Positions 35,918 to 47,110 of a stretch of 64,000 nucleotides of DNA are shown one piece after another (the first letter of the stretch is position 1; every line of letters begins with the position of its first letter). Location of the stretch: contig CACOWI010000001.1 in NCBI GenBank assembly GCA_902630885.1, forward strand, positions 124,001 to 188,000. Reading direction: 5' to 3'. Origin of the DNA: an uncultured SAR86 cluster bacterium. Lineage in GTDB: Bacteria > Pseudomonadota > Gammaproteobacteria > Magnimaribacterales > D2472. The notes beneath the pieces are model-generated. The model worked only from the letters and a program-made list of their open reading frames with translations, was not told the origin of the DNA and did not search any database. Position numbers and translations under genes: made by a program.

Positions 35918-37408
35918 ATGGATAAAGAAAATATAAGTGGCGAAAAAGCCCTCATTGAAGAAAGACGTAAAAAGCTCGATCAACTAAGAGACAGAGGAGA
36001 TGCTTACGGCAATTCTTTTAAGCCAAAAAATAATGCATTAAATCTTCATGAAGAATATGGCGATATTTCAAAAGAAGATCTAGCGAAAAAGAATATAAAA
36101 GATATCTCTGTAGCCGGTCGAATTGTTTTAAAAAGAGTTATGGGCAATGCAAGCTTTGCTACTTTAAGAGATTCATCTGGCGATATTCAAATATATGTAA
36201 CAAAAAATAATGTTGATGAAAGTGTATATGAAGATTTTAAAACATGGGATCTAGGAGATATTGTTGGAGTATCTGGTTCTTTGTTTCGCACCAAAACTGA
36301 TGAATTAACTATTGATGTATGGGATTTGGAAATGATAACAAAGTCATTACGCCCAATGCCAGAAAAGTTTAAAGGCCTAACAGATATAGAAGCAAGATAT
36401 AGACAAAGATATCTAGATTTGATGACAAATAATGAAACAAAAGAAGTCTTTATTAAAAGAACAAAAATCATTGATTCTCTCAGAAAAAAAATGAATGAAT
36501 GTGGCTATTTGGAAGTCGAGACGCCAATGATGCATCCCTTAGCTGGTGGAGCAGTAGCACGACCATTTGTAACTCAACATAATGCTCTTGGACAAGATCT
36601 TTATTTAAGAATCGCGCCTGAATTGTATTTGAAAAGACTATTAGTTGGTGGCTTTGATCGTGTGTTTGAAATTAATAGAAGTTTTAGGAATGAGGGCTTA
36701 TCTACAAAACATAACCCTGAATTTACCATGATGGAGTGGTATCAAGCCTATGCCAGTATGCAAGATCAGATGGATTTAACAAAAGATATTATTTTGAATG
36801 CCGCTAAAGCAGCTGAATGTAAATCAAAAATTGAGTGGGGTGATATTAAAATTGACCTTAATAATTTTAAACAATCTACTCTCACAGATTTAGTCATCGA
36901 ATTTAATAAAGAATTAAGTAAAGATGACATAAGTGATAAGAAAAAACTTCAAAATATTTTGACCAGCAATAAAGTAAAAGTTGAAAAAAGTTGGGGTGTT
37001 GGCAGAATTCTCTTAGAGGTATTCGAAGCAACCGTAGAAAGCAACCTCATTGATCCAACATTTGTTACTGAGTATCCTGTTGAGGTTTCACCATTATCTA
37101 GAAGAAACGAAGAAAATCCTGATTATGCTGATAGATTTGAATTATTTATCGGTGGAAAAGAGTTTGCTAATGGTTTTTGTGAGCTGAATGATCCTGACGA
37201 CCAAGCCTCAAGATTTGAAGAACAAGTAGCTGCAAAAGATTCTGGTGATAAAGAGGCTATGGACTATGATCAAGATTACATTACTGCTCTTGAACACGGT
37301 ATGCCACCAGCAGTAGGTGTTGGAATGGGTGTTGATAGGTTAGTTATGCTATTAACTAATCAGTCATCTATAAGAGATGTATTATTGTTTCCCCAATTAA
37401 AATCTTAA
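35918..37408 (+). CDS. lysS: Lysine-tRNA ligase
   Basis: RYRQRYLDLM, GGAVARPFVTQHNALGQDLYLRIAPELYLKRLLVGG, GVGMGVDRLVMLLT. Confidence 0.97.
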   Translation: MDKENISGEKALIEERRKKLDQLRDRGDAYGNSFKPKNNALNLHEEYGDISKEDLAKKNIKDISVAGRIVLKRVMGNASFATLRDSSGDIQIYVTKNNVDESVYEDFKTWDLGDIVGVSGSLFRTKTDELTIDVWDLEMITKSLRPMPEKFKGLTDIEARYRQRYLDLMTNNETKEVFIKRTKIIDSLRKKMNECGYLEVETPMMHPLAGGAVARPFVTQHNALGQDLYLRIAPELYLKRLLVGGFDRVFEINRSFRNEGLSTKHNPEFTMMEWYQAYASMQDQMDLTKDIILNAAKAAECKSKIEWGDIKIDLNNFKQSTLTDLVIEFNKELSKDDISDKKKLQNILTSNKVKVEKSWGVGRILLEVFEATVESNLIDPTFVTEYPVEVSPLSRRNEENPDYADRFELFIGGKEFANGFCELNDPDDQASRFEEQVAAKDSGDKEAMDYDQDYITALEHGMPPAVGVGMGVDRLVMLLTNQSSIRDVLLFPQLKS

Positions 37409-37418
37409 CTTAAAATTA

Positions 37419-37880
37419 TTACCATCTAAACTTATCGAAATTTTCTGGGTTTGCCCAACCCTTAGGATTATTCCAAGTTCTTTTATTGTTGTAAGTTTTT
37501 AAGTTATATGAAAAACATTTTAATTTATTATTTTTATCAAACAGCTCTGTTTGAAATCCGAGTCTTAGCATAGTTTCATTAGTCTCATCATCATTACTAA
37601 AGTCGGTGAATATTGCAATTTTGTGACTTATAAGATTTTTAATTGTTCCGATATTGGATTCAGATGTTCGCATATCATCAAGAATTAAAAATAAATCAAA
37701 GTTTTCATTTGATACTTTTTCAATACTAGTTCCTATAGATAAAGATTCTATGTTGAGCTTTTCTATTCTTTTAATTAGTTTAGATATATCTTGCGCTGTA
37801 AAAATAAAAATATTTTTTGGATTTTCATCCGCAATGATATTTGTAATATAGCTATGAAGGATTTTTTCTTTCTTTGTCAT
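37419..37880 (-). CDS. Hypothetical protein, DUF6231-like
   Basis: 153 aa ORF overlapping mdh; C-terminal NNPKGWANPENFDKFRW recalls DUF6231; assigned from memory only. Confidence 0.6.
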   Translation of the reverse strand: MTKKEKILHSYITNIIADENPKNIFIFTAQDISKLIKRIEKLNIESLSIGTSIEKVSNENFDLFLILDDMRTSESNIGTIKNLISHKIAIFTDFSNDDETNETMLRLGFQTELFDKNNKLKCFSYNLKTYNNKRTWNNPKGWANPENFDKFRW

Positions 37881-38875
37881 TTCATGAGATGTTTAACAGC
37901 GTCTCTCTCTGAAAGAAGCTCATCTATGGATACCTTAAATTTGGTTTTTGCAAAATCAGATAAAGAAATATCTCTTTTTATTTCAATTGTGCCATCATCA
38001 AGAGTCATTAATGGATAACCGCAAATAATTCCCTCAGGTACATCGTATGCTCCATCACTTGCAATGGCGGCGCTAAAGCAATTGCCAGGCTCAGTAGGAT
38101 TCTCGCATGCAATAACAGTATCAATTGCTGCTTTTGCAGCAGATGTTGCAGAGGAAGCGCCCCTTGCGTCTATTACAGCTTTGCCTCTTTGTTGGACATT
38201 TGGAATGAATTCTGATTCAATCCAATTCATATCATTAATTACTGAGCTTCCCAGATCTCCAGATATAAGAGCATTTTCTGAGTCAGGATACATAGTTGGA
38301 CTGTGATTTCCCCAGATAATCATATTTTTTACATCGGATACATTATTATTTGTTTTTTTTGCGAGGATTGATTTTGCTCTATTAGAATCAAGCATAGTCA
38401 TTGCCATCCAAAGTTGATTATCATTATTTGCTGCATTTTTCCCAATAAATGCATTAGTATTTGCAGGATTTCCAACAACTAAAATTTTGGCATTATCTTT
38501 TCCATAACTTCCAATAGCTTTACCTTGTTCAACAAAAATACCACCATTAATACTTAAAAGATCTGACCTTTCTTCAATTTTCTTACCGTTATAAACGATC
38601 CCCCTTGGTATACTTCCCACAAGCAAAAACCAATCAGCATCTTTTGATGCTTCTTCAAAATTATCGGTATAAGTAACTTTTCCCATCTGGGGGAAATATG
38701 AATCTTCTAATTCCATTACCAAACCCTTTAATTTATCAACGACTTGAGGGATCTCTACTAACGCTAAATCAACAATCTTATCTCCAAATGTATTCCCATC
38801 GATTAATCTTGGTATCAAAGAATATGCAATCTGACCTGCAGCACCTGTAACAACGACTTTTATAGATTTGTCCAT
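37877..38875 (-). CDS. mdh: Malate dehydrogenase
   Basis: VTGAAGQIAYSLIPRL, VGNPANTNAFI, IIWGNHSPTMYPD. Confidence 0.95.
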   Translation of the reverse strand: MDKSIKVVVTGAAGQIAYSLIPRLIDGNTFGDKIVDLALVEIPQVVDKLKGLVMELEDSYFPQMGKVTYTDNFEEASKDADWFLLVGSIPRGIVYNGKKIEERSDLLSINGGIFVEQGKAIGSYGKDNAKILVVGNPANTNAFIGKNAANNDNQLWMAMTMLDSNRAKSILAKKTNNNVSDVKNMIIWGNHSPTMYPDSENALISGDLGSSVINDMNWIESEFIPNVQQRGKAVIDARGASSATSAAKAAIDTVIACENPTEPGNCFSAAIASDGAYDVPEGIICGYPLMTLDDGTIEIKRDISLSDFAKTKFKVSIDELLSERDAVKHLMK

Positions 38876-39019
38876 TAAATTCCTTAAAAAAACTGAATAT
38901 ATATTATATTCTTAAATCAATTTGTAATCCTTAGTTTTGTATCGTAGTAAATGATATTTTTTTTGATTAAAATACCAACAATTCAATTCAAAGTTTCTTA
39001 ATTATATTGGAGAAAAGAC

Positions 39020-39919
39020 ATGACAATTAGATTTGATGATAAGGTTGCAATAGTTACAGGTGCCGGTGGCGGTATTGGGAAAGAACATGCTCTTGAGTTA
39101 GCAAGACGAGGAGCTAAAGTTGTTGTGAATGATCTCGGTGGAACAGTTGATGGAAGTGGAGCTAGCGATGCGGCAAATGAGGTTGTAGATATTATTAAAT
39201 CTGAAGGCGGTGATGCAATGGCTAACGGAGCAAGTGTTACTGATCTAGAGGCTGTTAAAGACATGGTTAGTCAAACGATGGAGAAATGGGGAAGAATTGA
39301 TATTTTGGTGAATAATGCTGGCATTCTTAGAGATAAAAGCTTTCATAAAGTAACTTTGGAAGATTTTAATTTAGTCATGGATGTTCATTTTCAAGGCAGC
39401 TTAAATTGTACACATACAATTTTTCCAATAATGAGAGAACAGGAATATGGACGAATCGTTTTTACAAGCTCTTCTAGTGGTGTTTTTGGAAACTTTGGAC
39501 AAACGAATTATGGCTCTGCAAAAATGGCTATGGTCGGACTTATGAATACATTAAAAATAGAAGGACAAGGCAAAAATGTTTACACAAATTCAATTACGCC
39601 TGTTGCTTACACAAGAATGACTGAGGGTCTAATTCCTGAAGACTTCGGTAAAAATCTTCAACCTGAATTTGTTACTCCTGCAGTTATTTATCTATCAAGT
39701 GAGAATGCTCCCAATGGCGCAATTATGGCTGCTGGCGCAGGAGTTTTTTCAAGGATATTTATACATGAAACTATGGGAGTATCTTTGGGAATGGCCGAAG
39801 ATATGACACCTGAAAATATTGAAGCTAATTGGGATAAAATTTCTGATATGAGTGACGCAAGAGCTCTTCAAAACGGAGGAGAGCAGACTCTTAAATTCTT
39901 TGAATTAATAAATAAATAA
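39020..39919 (+). CDS. SDR family oxidoreductase, MFE-2-like (3R)-hydroxyacyl-CoA dehydrogenase
   Basis: VTGAGGGIGKEHALELARRGAKVVVNDLGG; NNAGILRDKSFHKV; YGSAKMAM. Confidence 0.85.
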   Translation: MTIRFDDKVAIVTGAGGGIGKEHALELARRGAKVVVNDLGGTVDGSGASDAANEVVDIIKSEGGDAMANGASVTDLEAVKDMVSQTMEKWGRIDILVNNAGILRDKSFHKVTLEDFNLVMDVHFQGSLNCTHTIFPIMREQEYGRIVFTSSSSGVFGNFGQTNYGSAKMAMVGLMNTLKIEGQGKNVYTNSITPVAYTRMTEGLIPEDFGKNLQPEFVTPAVIYLSSENAPNGAIMAAGAGVFSRIFIHETMGVSLGMAEDMTPENIEANWDKISDMSDARALQNGGEQTLKFFELINK

Positions 39920-40531
39920 TTATTTTGCAAAACTAGGTCTTAATGCAATGTTATTTACGTAATTAGATAAATTTTTATAATCGTTTATATCTATTTTATT
40001 GAGCCTGACAAGAAACTGAAGTGATGTTACTGTCTGAATGTCGGCATATGAAAATTTACCACAGGCAATGTATTCTTTATCTGCAATTATTTCATCGTAA
40101 TATTTTAGTGATTTGATTGCCAACTCTCTTTGAGCCAATCCAAATTCGTTATTTTGATTTTCAAGTTCACTCATATGTGGATGAGTATGTCTAAACCCAA
40201 ACATTAAAGGCATCATAAGTTCAAATGATATTCTTGAGTACCACATTTCTATCTGTGCAATCTCGTTTTCATCAATACCAAATAAGTTAGGATCAGGATG
40301 TAAACACTCTAAGTATCTGCATATGGCTGTTGTTTCAAGTATTACCTCTCCGTTATCTAACACCAATGCTGGTATTCGAGAGTTTGGGGCAATTTCTTTA
40401 TATTCTGAAGTTTTATGCTCCAATTTACCAAGATCAAGGTTCTTAACTTCAATGTTCTCAATACCTTTTTCGGCAATAAAGATAAGAACCTTTCGAGGAC
40501 TTGGAGCTACTGGACTTGAATATAATTTCAA
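39920..40531 (-). CDS. Glutathione S-transferase family protein
   Basis: MKLYSSPVAPSPRKVLIFIAEKGIE; N-terminal thioredoxin-like GST fold pattern. Confidence 0.85.
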   Translation of the reverse strand: MKLYSSPVAPSPRKVLIFIAEKGIENIEVKNLDLGKLEHKTSEYKEIAPNSRIPALVLDNGEVILETTAICRYLECLHPDPNLFGIDENEIAQIEMWYSRISFELMMPLMFGFRHTHPHMSELENQNNEFGLAQRELAIKSLKYYDEIIADKEYIACGKFSYADIQTVTSLQFLVRLNKIDINDYKNLSNYVNNIALRPSFAK

Positions 40532-40535
40532 GTCT

Positions 40536-41813
40536 TTATTCCCAGTTTAATGCACCACCAACTTGATATTCCGTAACCCTTGTTTCAAAGAAATTCTTTT
40601 CTTTTCTTAGGTCAATAATTTCAGACATCCAAGGGAATGGATTAGTTACTCCTGTGAATTCTTCTTCTAGACCAAGTTGTGTGAGTCTTCTGTTAGCAAT
40701 AAACTTGAGATATTCTTCCATCATAGAAGCATTCATACCAAGCACGCCTCTTGGCATTGTATCTCTTGCATACTGTATCTCTAGTTCAGTACCTTCTAAT
40801 ATCATCTGGGCCGCATCAGATTTCATTTGTTCATCCCATAAATGAGGATTTTCTATTTTTATTTGGTTTATCACATCAATACCAAAGTTTACATGCATAG
40901 ATTCATCTCTAAGTATGTACTGAAACTGTTCTGCAGTTCCCGTCATTTTATTTCTTCTTCCCATAGAGAGTATTTGTGTAAATCCGCAATAGAAGAAGAT
41001 ACCCTCCAATACACAGTAAAAAGCAATTAGGTTTCTTAATAGCTGCTTATCTGTTTCTTCGGTTCCTGTTTTGAAATCAGGATCTGATATTTCTTGAGTA
41101 TACTTTAAGCCCCATGATGCCTTTCTTGCAACACATGGAACTTCTCTATACATGTTGAAGATTTCTCCCTCATCCATACCCAAAGACTCAATACAATATT
41201 GATATGCATGTGTGTGAATTGCTTCTTCAAGACTTTGTCTAAGAATATATTGTCTGCATTCTGGGTTCGTAATTAGTCTGTATAGTGCAAGAACAAGATT
41301 ATTTGCCACAAGTGAGTCTGCGGTTGAAAAGAAACCTAAATTTCTTTTAACTATAACTCTTTCGTCTTCTGTTAGCCCATCTTCAGATTTCCATAAGACA
41401 ATATCGTTTGTCATATTAATTTCTTGAGGCATCCAGTGATTAGCACTTCCATCAAGATATTTTTGCCATGCCCAGTCATACTTGAAAGGCACTAGTTGAT
41501 TTAGATCAGCTTTACAATTAATCATCATTTTTTGATCAACCTGAACTCGACCAGCATTTGCCATCATCTCATCAAGTTCTTCGTTACCTGCTGCTTCGTC
41601 AATTTCATTTACAGCTTTTCTAGCAGCTTCTGCTCTTGATCCTTCACCAATATTTTCATTAGTTCGAGGAGCATCAGTTTCAACTGGTTGTTGAACAGCT
41701 GATTTTTCTTCAGCTACTGCTTCTGCAGTTTGTTTTACCACCTCATTGTTTACCTGTGGTGATGCCTGAGGAGTTGAGTTTTCCTCTTTTCCATAGTCGT
41801 CCCAATTTAACAT
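40536..41813 (-). CDS. nrdB: Ribonucleotide reductase class Ia beta subunit
   Basis: [11 protein letters not shown] start preceded by [40 protein letters not shown]. Confidence 0.95.
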   Translation of the reverse strand: MLNWDDYGKEENSTPQASPQVNNEVVKQTAEAVAEEKSAVQQPVETDAPRTNENIGEGSRAEAARKAVNEIDEAAGNEELDEMMANAGRVQVDQKMMINCKADLNQLVPFKYDWAWQKYLDGSANHWMPQEINMTNDIVLWKSEDGLTEDERVIVKRNLGFFSTADSLVANNLVLALYRLITNPECRQYILRQSLEEAIHTHAYQYCIESLGMDEGEIFNMYREVPCVARKASWGLKYTQEISDPDFKTGTEETDKQLLRNLIAFYCVLEGIFFYCGFTQILSMGRRNKMTGTAEQFQYILRDESMHVNFGIDVINQIKIENPHLWDEQMKSDAAQMILEGTELEIQYARDTMPRGVLGMNASMMEEYLKFIANRRLTQLGLEEEFTGVTNPFPWMSEIIDLRKEKNFFETRVTEYQVGGALNWE

Positions 41814-41829
41814 ATTATTTCTCCTTAGT

Positions 41830-44700
41830 TTATTGACATGCCTCACAATCTGGATCATCCAGAGAGCAGGCTGTTGGAACTGGAGCGGGTGCTCCTAATT
41901 CTTTTGCAGAAGACTGACCTGCATCAGAGCTCACTGCGTTTAATTTTCCTTGTTGAACAGTTGATTTTTCTGTTGATGTTGCTGCAATTGACCTAAGATA
42001 ATATGTTGTCTTCAGTCCAGAGTACCAAGCCATTCTGTATGTGATATCTAATTTCTTACCATCAGCATTTCCAATATATAGGTTTAGTGATTGAGCTTGA
42101 TCTATCCATTTTTGTCTTCGGCTTGCTGATTCAACAATGTATCTAGGCTCTACTTCAAATGCTGTAGAAAAAAGTTTTTTTATGTCTTCTGGTATTCTTG
42201 AAATTTCTGATAAGCTTCCTTCAAAATATTTCAGATCATTAATCATTACATCATCCCATAAGTCTAGTTCTTTTAATTTTCTTACAAGATGTGGATTAAC
42301 AATTGTAAATTCACCTGAAAGGTTAGATTTAACATATAAGTTCTGATACGTGGGTTCAATTGATTGTGTTACACCAGTAATATTTGAGATAGTCGCTGTG
42401 GGTGCAATCGCCATAACATTGGAATTCCTCATTCCATCTTTTTTAACTTTCTTTCTAAGTGTTTCCCAATCCAATGTTTCTGATCTGTCAACGTTTAAAT
42501 ATTCACTACCTCTGTTTTCCTCGAGGATATTCAATGAATCTTTTGGCAGTATTCCTTTGCTCCATAGGGAACCATCAAAACTTTCATACGCACCTCTCTC
42601 TTTTGCTAACTCTGTTGAGGCATATATCGCGTTATAACTAATTAACTCCATGCTTCTATCAGCAAAATCAACAGCCTCATCACTGCAGTAAGGTATATTT
42701 TGTAAATAAAGCGCATCCTGAAAACCCATAAGACCAAGTCCAATAGGTCTATGTTTTAGGTTTGAATTTTTTGCGGTATCAACAGAATAGTAATTAATAT
42801 TTATGACGTTATCTAGCATTCTTATTGCTGTGGAGACTGTTTGCTTGATTTTCTCTTCATCAAGCTTTCCTTCCTTCATATGATTAGCAAGATTAACTGA
42901 TCCTAAATTACAGACAGCAATCTCATTATCAGCACTTGTGTTGAGAGTTATTTCAGTACAAAGATTTGATGAATGCACAACACCAGAATGTTGTTGAGGA
43001 GACCTTAAATTGCATGAATCTTTAAATGTAATCCAAGGATGTCCTGTTTCGAATAACATCGTAAGCATCTTTCTCCAAAGTTCTTTTGCAGGTATAGACT
43101 TAAACTGATCTATCTCACCGTTCTTAGCTTTTTCTTCATATTCTTCATACTTTTCTTCAAAAGCTTTACCGATTAGATCATGAAGATCTGGTGCTTCTCC
43201 AGGGGAAAAGAGAGTCCAGTTTTCATCTTTTTCAACCCTTTTCATAAATAAATCAGGAACCCAGTTTGCGGTATTCATATCGTGAGTTCTTCTTCTCTCA
43301 TCACCAGTATTCTTTCTGAGCTCTAAAAACTCCTCGATATCTAAATGCCAAGTTTCAAGATATCCACACATTGCTCCTTTTCTTTTTCCGCCTTGATTTA
43401 CAGCAACAGCAGTATCATTTGCAACTTTCAAGAAGGGGACAACCCCCTGACTTTTACCATTTGTTCCTTTTATATATGAGTTCATTGCTCTTACTGGAGT
43501 CCAGTCATTTCCTAGGCCTCCTGCCCATTTGGAAAGCAATGCATTGTCTTTCATTGCTGAGAAGATACCGTCTAAGTCATCAGGTATTGTTGTCAAATAG
43601 CACGAAGACAATTGTGGTCTTTTCGTTCCAGAGTTAAATAATGTTGGCGTAGAGCTCATATAATCAAAACTAGATAGAAGTTTGTAAAACTCAATAGCTC
43701 TTTCTTCTCTTTTGTTCTCCTCAAGAGCAAGCCCCATAGAAACTCTCATAAAAAATACTTGAGGTAGCTCATATCTTACGTCATCGCAATGAATAAAGTA
43801 TCTGTCATAGAGGGTTTGAAGGCCTAAATACGTGAATTGATTATCTCTTGTGTAATCTATTGCCTTCCCTAGCTTTTCAAGGTCAAAGGTTTTAAGTTCA
43901 GGATTCAAAATATCAAGCTCTATACCTTTATCAATGTATGCTTTAAATGCCTTAGGATAGTTCGATTCCATCTCCTGATATGTTGATTCTTCCGCAACAC
44001 CAAGGAAGTTTAATGCTTCACTTCTAATTTGATCCATAAGTATTCTTGCTGTCACAAAAGAGTAATTAGGTTCTTTTTCAACCTTTGTTCTAGCTGACAT
44101 AACGAGGCTTGTTCTCATATCTGAAATCGATACTCCGTCATATAGATTCTTTAAAGCTTCGTCTAAAACCTCATTAACTGAGACTTCTTCTAAGCCTTCA
44201 CAAGCATCACTTATCAATCCTGCAACCTTTTCAACATCAAGAGGAACAAGGCTTCCATCACTTTTTGTGATATTTATACCAGGTACATCAGGAAGATCTA
44301 TCTCAATTTTTTCTTTTTTTCTCTCTTGTGTTCTTTCAGCTCTATATAGTATGTAGCTTTTCGCTACGTCAAGTTCTTCTGATCTCATAAGCTGAAGTTC
44401 TACTTGGTCTTGTATCTCTTCTATATGGAGAGTACCACCCGACGGCATTCTTCTTTTAAAAACTTCTACAACAGCATCTGTTAATTGACCAACCTTTTTA
44501 TGAATTCTTTCGCTTGCTGCAGCATTACCAGATTCAACAGCTAAAAATGCTTTTGTTATAGCTACTTTTATCTTATCGTCTTCAAATGGTACAACTTTAC
44601 CATTCCTTTTAATTACTCTTAGCTTACCAGGCGCTGTAGTTTCTATATCACTAATAGATTGGTTTACATTTTCTTTTTGATTTTGTTGTTGAACTTCCAT
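41830..44700 (-). CDS. nrdA: Ribonucleotide reductase class Ia alpha subunit with two ATP-cone-like segments
   Basis: [24 protein letters not shown] and [38 protein letters not shown]-terminal [12 protein letters not shown]. Confidence 0.96.
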   Translation of the reverse strand: MEVQQQNQKENVNQSISDIETTAPGKLRVIKRNGKVVPFEDDKIKVAITKAFLAVESGNAAASERIHKKVGQLTDAVVEVFKRRMPSGGTLHIEEIQDQVELQLMRSEELDVAKSYILYRAERTQERKKEKIEIDLPDVPGINITKSDGSLVPLDVEKVAGLISDACEGLEEVSVNEVLDEALKNLYDGVSISDMRTSLVMSARTKVEKEPNYSFVTARILMDQIRSEALNFLGVAEESTYQEMESNYPKAFKAYIDKGIELDILNPELKTFDLEKLGKAIDYTRDNQFTYLGLQTLYDRYFIHCDDVRYELPQVFFMRVSMGLALEENKREERAIEFYKLLSSFDYMSSTPTLFNSGTKRPQLSSCYLTTIPDDLDGIFSAMKDNALLSKWAGGLGNDWTPVRAMNSYIKGTNGKSQGVVPFLKVANDTAVAVNQGGKRKGAMCGYLETWHLDIEEFLELRKNTGDERRRTHDMNTANWVPDLFMKRVEKDENWTLFSPGEAPDLHDLIGKAFEEKYEEYEEKAKNGEIDQFKSIPAKELWRKMLTMLFETGHPWITFKDSCNLRSPQQHSGVVHSSNLCTEITLNTSADNEIAVCNLGSVNLANHMKEGKLDEEKIKQTVSTAIRMLDNVININYYSVDTAKNSNLKHRPIGLGLMGFQDALYLQNIPYCSDEAVDFADRSMELISYNAIYASTELAKERGAYESFDGSLWSKGILPKDSLNILEENRGSEYLNVDRSETLDWETLRKKVKKDGMRNSNVMAIAPTATISNITGVTQSIEPTYQNLYVKSNLSGEFTIVNPHLVRKLKELDLWDDVMINDLKYFEGSLSEISRIPEDIKKLFSTAFEVEPRYIVESASRRQKWIDQAQSLNLYIGNADGKKLDITYRMAWYSGLKTTYYLRSIAATSTEKSTVQQGKLNAVSSDAGQSSAKELGAPAPVPTACSLDDPDCEACQ

Positions 44701-44847
44701 TATTTTATTTATCCGCTATCTAATTACTTTTTTAAAAAAGTTATATAGTTTTTTTTTGTTGGAAAAATTTAAGTAATTTTGTAGTAACGTAAATTTTATC
44801 TCCTACCATCTAACTATACTTATTGTAGATAAAGAATCAAGTAAAAA

Positions 44848-44863
44848 ACACAATATATTGTGA
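44848..44863. promoter_or_regulatory. NrdR box 1
   Basis: ACACAATATATTGTGA matches NrdR-box consensus aCaCwAtATaTwGtgt. Confidence 0.85.
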
Positions 44864-44878
44864 CAATTTCATTTTTTT

Positions 44879-44894
44879 ACACAATATAGTGTAT
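44879..44894. promoter_or_regulatory. NrdR box 2
   Basis: ACACAATATAGTGTAT, 31 bp (about three helical turns) from box 1. Confidence 0.85.
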
Positions 44895-44933
44895 AAAACA
44901 TGTTTTTTTTCTGTTGGAAATAAGTGTATAAAT

Positions 44934-44942
44934 TGTGGATAA
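44934..44942 (-). promoter_or_regulatory. DnaA box
   Basis: TGTGGATAA, reverse complement of TTATCCACA, beside the NrdR boxes. Confidence 0.5.
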
Positions 44943-44961
44943 TTAAAGATAGAGTAATCAT

Positions 44962-46410
44962 ATGAAAAACTTTCTATCAATAGACCAAGGGACAACAAGC
45001 TCAAGATCAATAATTTTTGATGAAAATTTAAATTTAGTAATTGATGCTCAAGAAGAATATGATCTAAATTATCCTGAAGATGGATGGGTCGAGCTTGATC
45101 CTAAGAAAATATTAGAAACAGTAACAAATACAGTTAACAAAGTTGTTAGTGATAATGTAAGTATTGAGGCTTGTGGTATTACAAATCAAAGGGAAACCAC
45201 AATAGTTTGGTCAAAATCAACAGGTGAGGCAATTTATCCTGGAATTGTTTGGCAAGACAGAAGAACACATGAATATTGTGCTCAGCTAAAATCTAATGGC
45301 CATGAATCGATTGTAAAAGAGAAAACCGGTTTGCTTCTTGATCCATATTTTTCAGCTACAAAAATTAAATGGATTCTAGACAATGTTGACGGCGCCAGAG
45401 AAAGCGCAAAGAAAGGAGAATTATTATTTGGTACTGTTGATTCATATCTTGTATATATGCTTTCAAAAGAAAAAAATCATTTTACAGACGTCACTAATGC
45501 ATCAAGAACACTTCTTTTTAATATTAAAAATATGGCTTGGGATGAAGAATTGCTAGATTTATTTGAAATTCCAAAAAATATGATGCCTAAAGTTTTAGGT
45601 TGCGATGGTAATTTTGGAAATTTAGAAATAAATGACAACGAAATTCCTATTAGAGGAGTTATTGGTGACCAACAATCAGCTCTTGTCGGACAAAGTTGCT
45701 TCAAAAATGGAGATATGAAATCTACATATGGAACAGGTTGTTTTTTAATGGTTAATACTGAAGACAAGCCTGTAAATATTGATGAGGGTTTGCTTACAAC
45801 AGTAGCATATCAATTAAACAATAAAGTTCATTATGCCATTGAGGGCAGCATTTACTCTTCAGGCAATATAATAAAATGGCTCAGAGATAAGATGAAATTT
45901 TTTGATAGCGCAAATCAAAGTGAAAAATATCTCAATAAAGAAGGTAACAGTAACAATGTTCTTTTTTTACCTGCTTTTAATGGCCTAGGTGCGCCATATT
46001 GGAATTCGGATGTAAGAGGCGGTTTTTATGGAATAACACAGGATACCTCAGTTGAAGATATGGTAACTGCAGCTTTTCATTCAATTTCTTTTCAAACCAG
46101 AGAAATAACATCTATTCTTCAAAAATATGATATTAAAATATCCAATCTTTCAGTGGATGGAGGCATGGTGCAAAATGACTCATTCTGTCAATTACTTGCT
46201 GACACACTAAATAAAGAAGTTCTTCAACCAAAAAATGTTGAATCTACAGCCATTGGTGCATGTAAAGTTTGCATGCTTGCATCGGGATTAGATATAGATA
46301 ACTTAAATAAAGATGATGCTTCTTCTTTTAAACCAAATATTGATTTAACTCAAACTTACACTAACGCTTTTAATGATTGGAAGTCATATGTTGAAAAATC
46401 AATTAATTAA
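44962..46410 (+). CDS. glpK: Glycerol kinase
   Basis: SIDQGTTSSRSIIFDE, GITNQRETTIVW, GWVELDP, DGGMVQNDSFCQLLAD. Confidence 0.95.
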   Translation: MKNFLSIDQGTTSSRSIIFDENLNLVIDAQEEYDLNYPEDGWVELDPKKILETVTNTVNKVVSDNVSIEACGITNQRETTIVWSKSTGEAIYPGIVWQDRRTHEYCAQLKSNGHESIVKEKTGLLLDPYFSATKIKWILDNVDGARESAKKGELLFGTVDSYLVYMLSKEKNHFTDVTNASRTLLFNIKNMAWDEELLDLFEIPKNMMPKVLGCDGNFGNLEINDNEIPIRGVIGDQQSALVGQSCFKNGDMKSTYGTGCFLMVNTEDKPVNIDEGLLTTVAYQLNNKVHYAIEGSIYSSGNIIKWLRDKMKFFDSANQSEKYLNKEGNSNNVLFLPAFNGLGAPYWNSDVRGGFYGITQDTSVEDMVTAAFHSISFQTREITSILQKYDIKISNLSVDGGMVQNDSFCQLLADTLNKEVLQPKNVESTAIGACKVCMLASGLDIDNLNKDDASSFKPNIDLTQTYTNAFNDWKSYVEKSIN

Positions 46411-46413
46411 GAG

Positions 46414-47034
46414 CTAGCTAATACTTATTTCTCTATTTATTTCAAAATTTTCGTTTGATCTCATGTCGTGAGATATAAGAAGACATGGTATTTGGAATAA
46501 CTCAATGACATTTTTTATTATTTCTTGTACAGCAAAAATATTATTTTTATCAAGATTAGAAAAGGGCTCATCTAACAAAAGAATATTTGGTTTCATCAAG
46601 ATAGCTCTTAATATGGCCACTCTTTGTTGCTGACCACCTGATAATTCGTGAGGCATTTTATCTAAAAGTTCCAAAAGGTCTAGCTTTGATATCAATTCAT
46701 TACAAAGTTCATTATTTTCAGTTTTAAGCGCATACTCAATATTTTTTTGTGCATTAATATGAGGAAATAGAGCAAAATCTTGAAAAACGTATCCAATTTC
46801 TCTTTTTTCAGTATTTAAAGAGAAATCTCTTTCATTAAAAATTACGTCTTTAAGTTTTATCGTTCCTTTTTGAGGGGTAATGAGGCCTGCAATAACATTA
46901 AAAAGTGTGCTTTTACCAATTCCACTTTCTCCAGATATCAATCCAATTTGATTTGCTTCAACTACGAAAGATAAATTTTCTACCAGAGGAGACTCATCAT
47001 AAGAAAAAGTTAAATTTTTGACTTGAATACTCAT
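46414..47034 (-). CDS. ABC transporter ATP-binding protein (ThiQ/PotA-like), no adjacent permease
   Basis: Walker A GESGIGKST, signature LSGGQQQRVAILRAIL, Walker B ILLLDEPFSNLD. Confidence 0.9.
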   Translation of the reverse strand: MSIQVKNLTFSYDESPLVENLSFVVEANQIGLISGESGIGKSTLFNVIAGLITPQKGTIKLKDVIFNERDFSLNTEKREIGYVFQDFALFPHINAQKNIEYALKTENNELCNELISKLDLLELLDKMPHELSGGQQQRVAILRAILMKPNILLLDEPFSNLDKNNIFAVQEIIKNVIELFQIPCLLISHDMRSNENFEINREISIS

Positions 47035-47110
47035 ATGTACAAATAATATATGTCAATTTTGTATATAATGCTCCTGTTTTTCTACTAATGTTTTAACTAA
47101 TTTTATCTAT

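Noticed and set aside
41570-41810. Low-complexity N-terminal region of NrdB as an unusual extension
   Set aside because: Gammaproteobacterial NrdB proteins commonly have a comparable N-terminal linker before [19 protein letters not shown]
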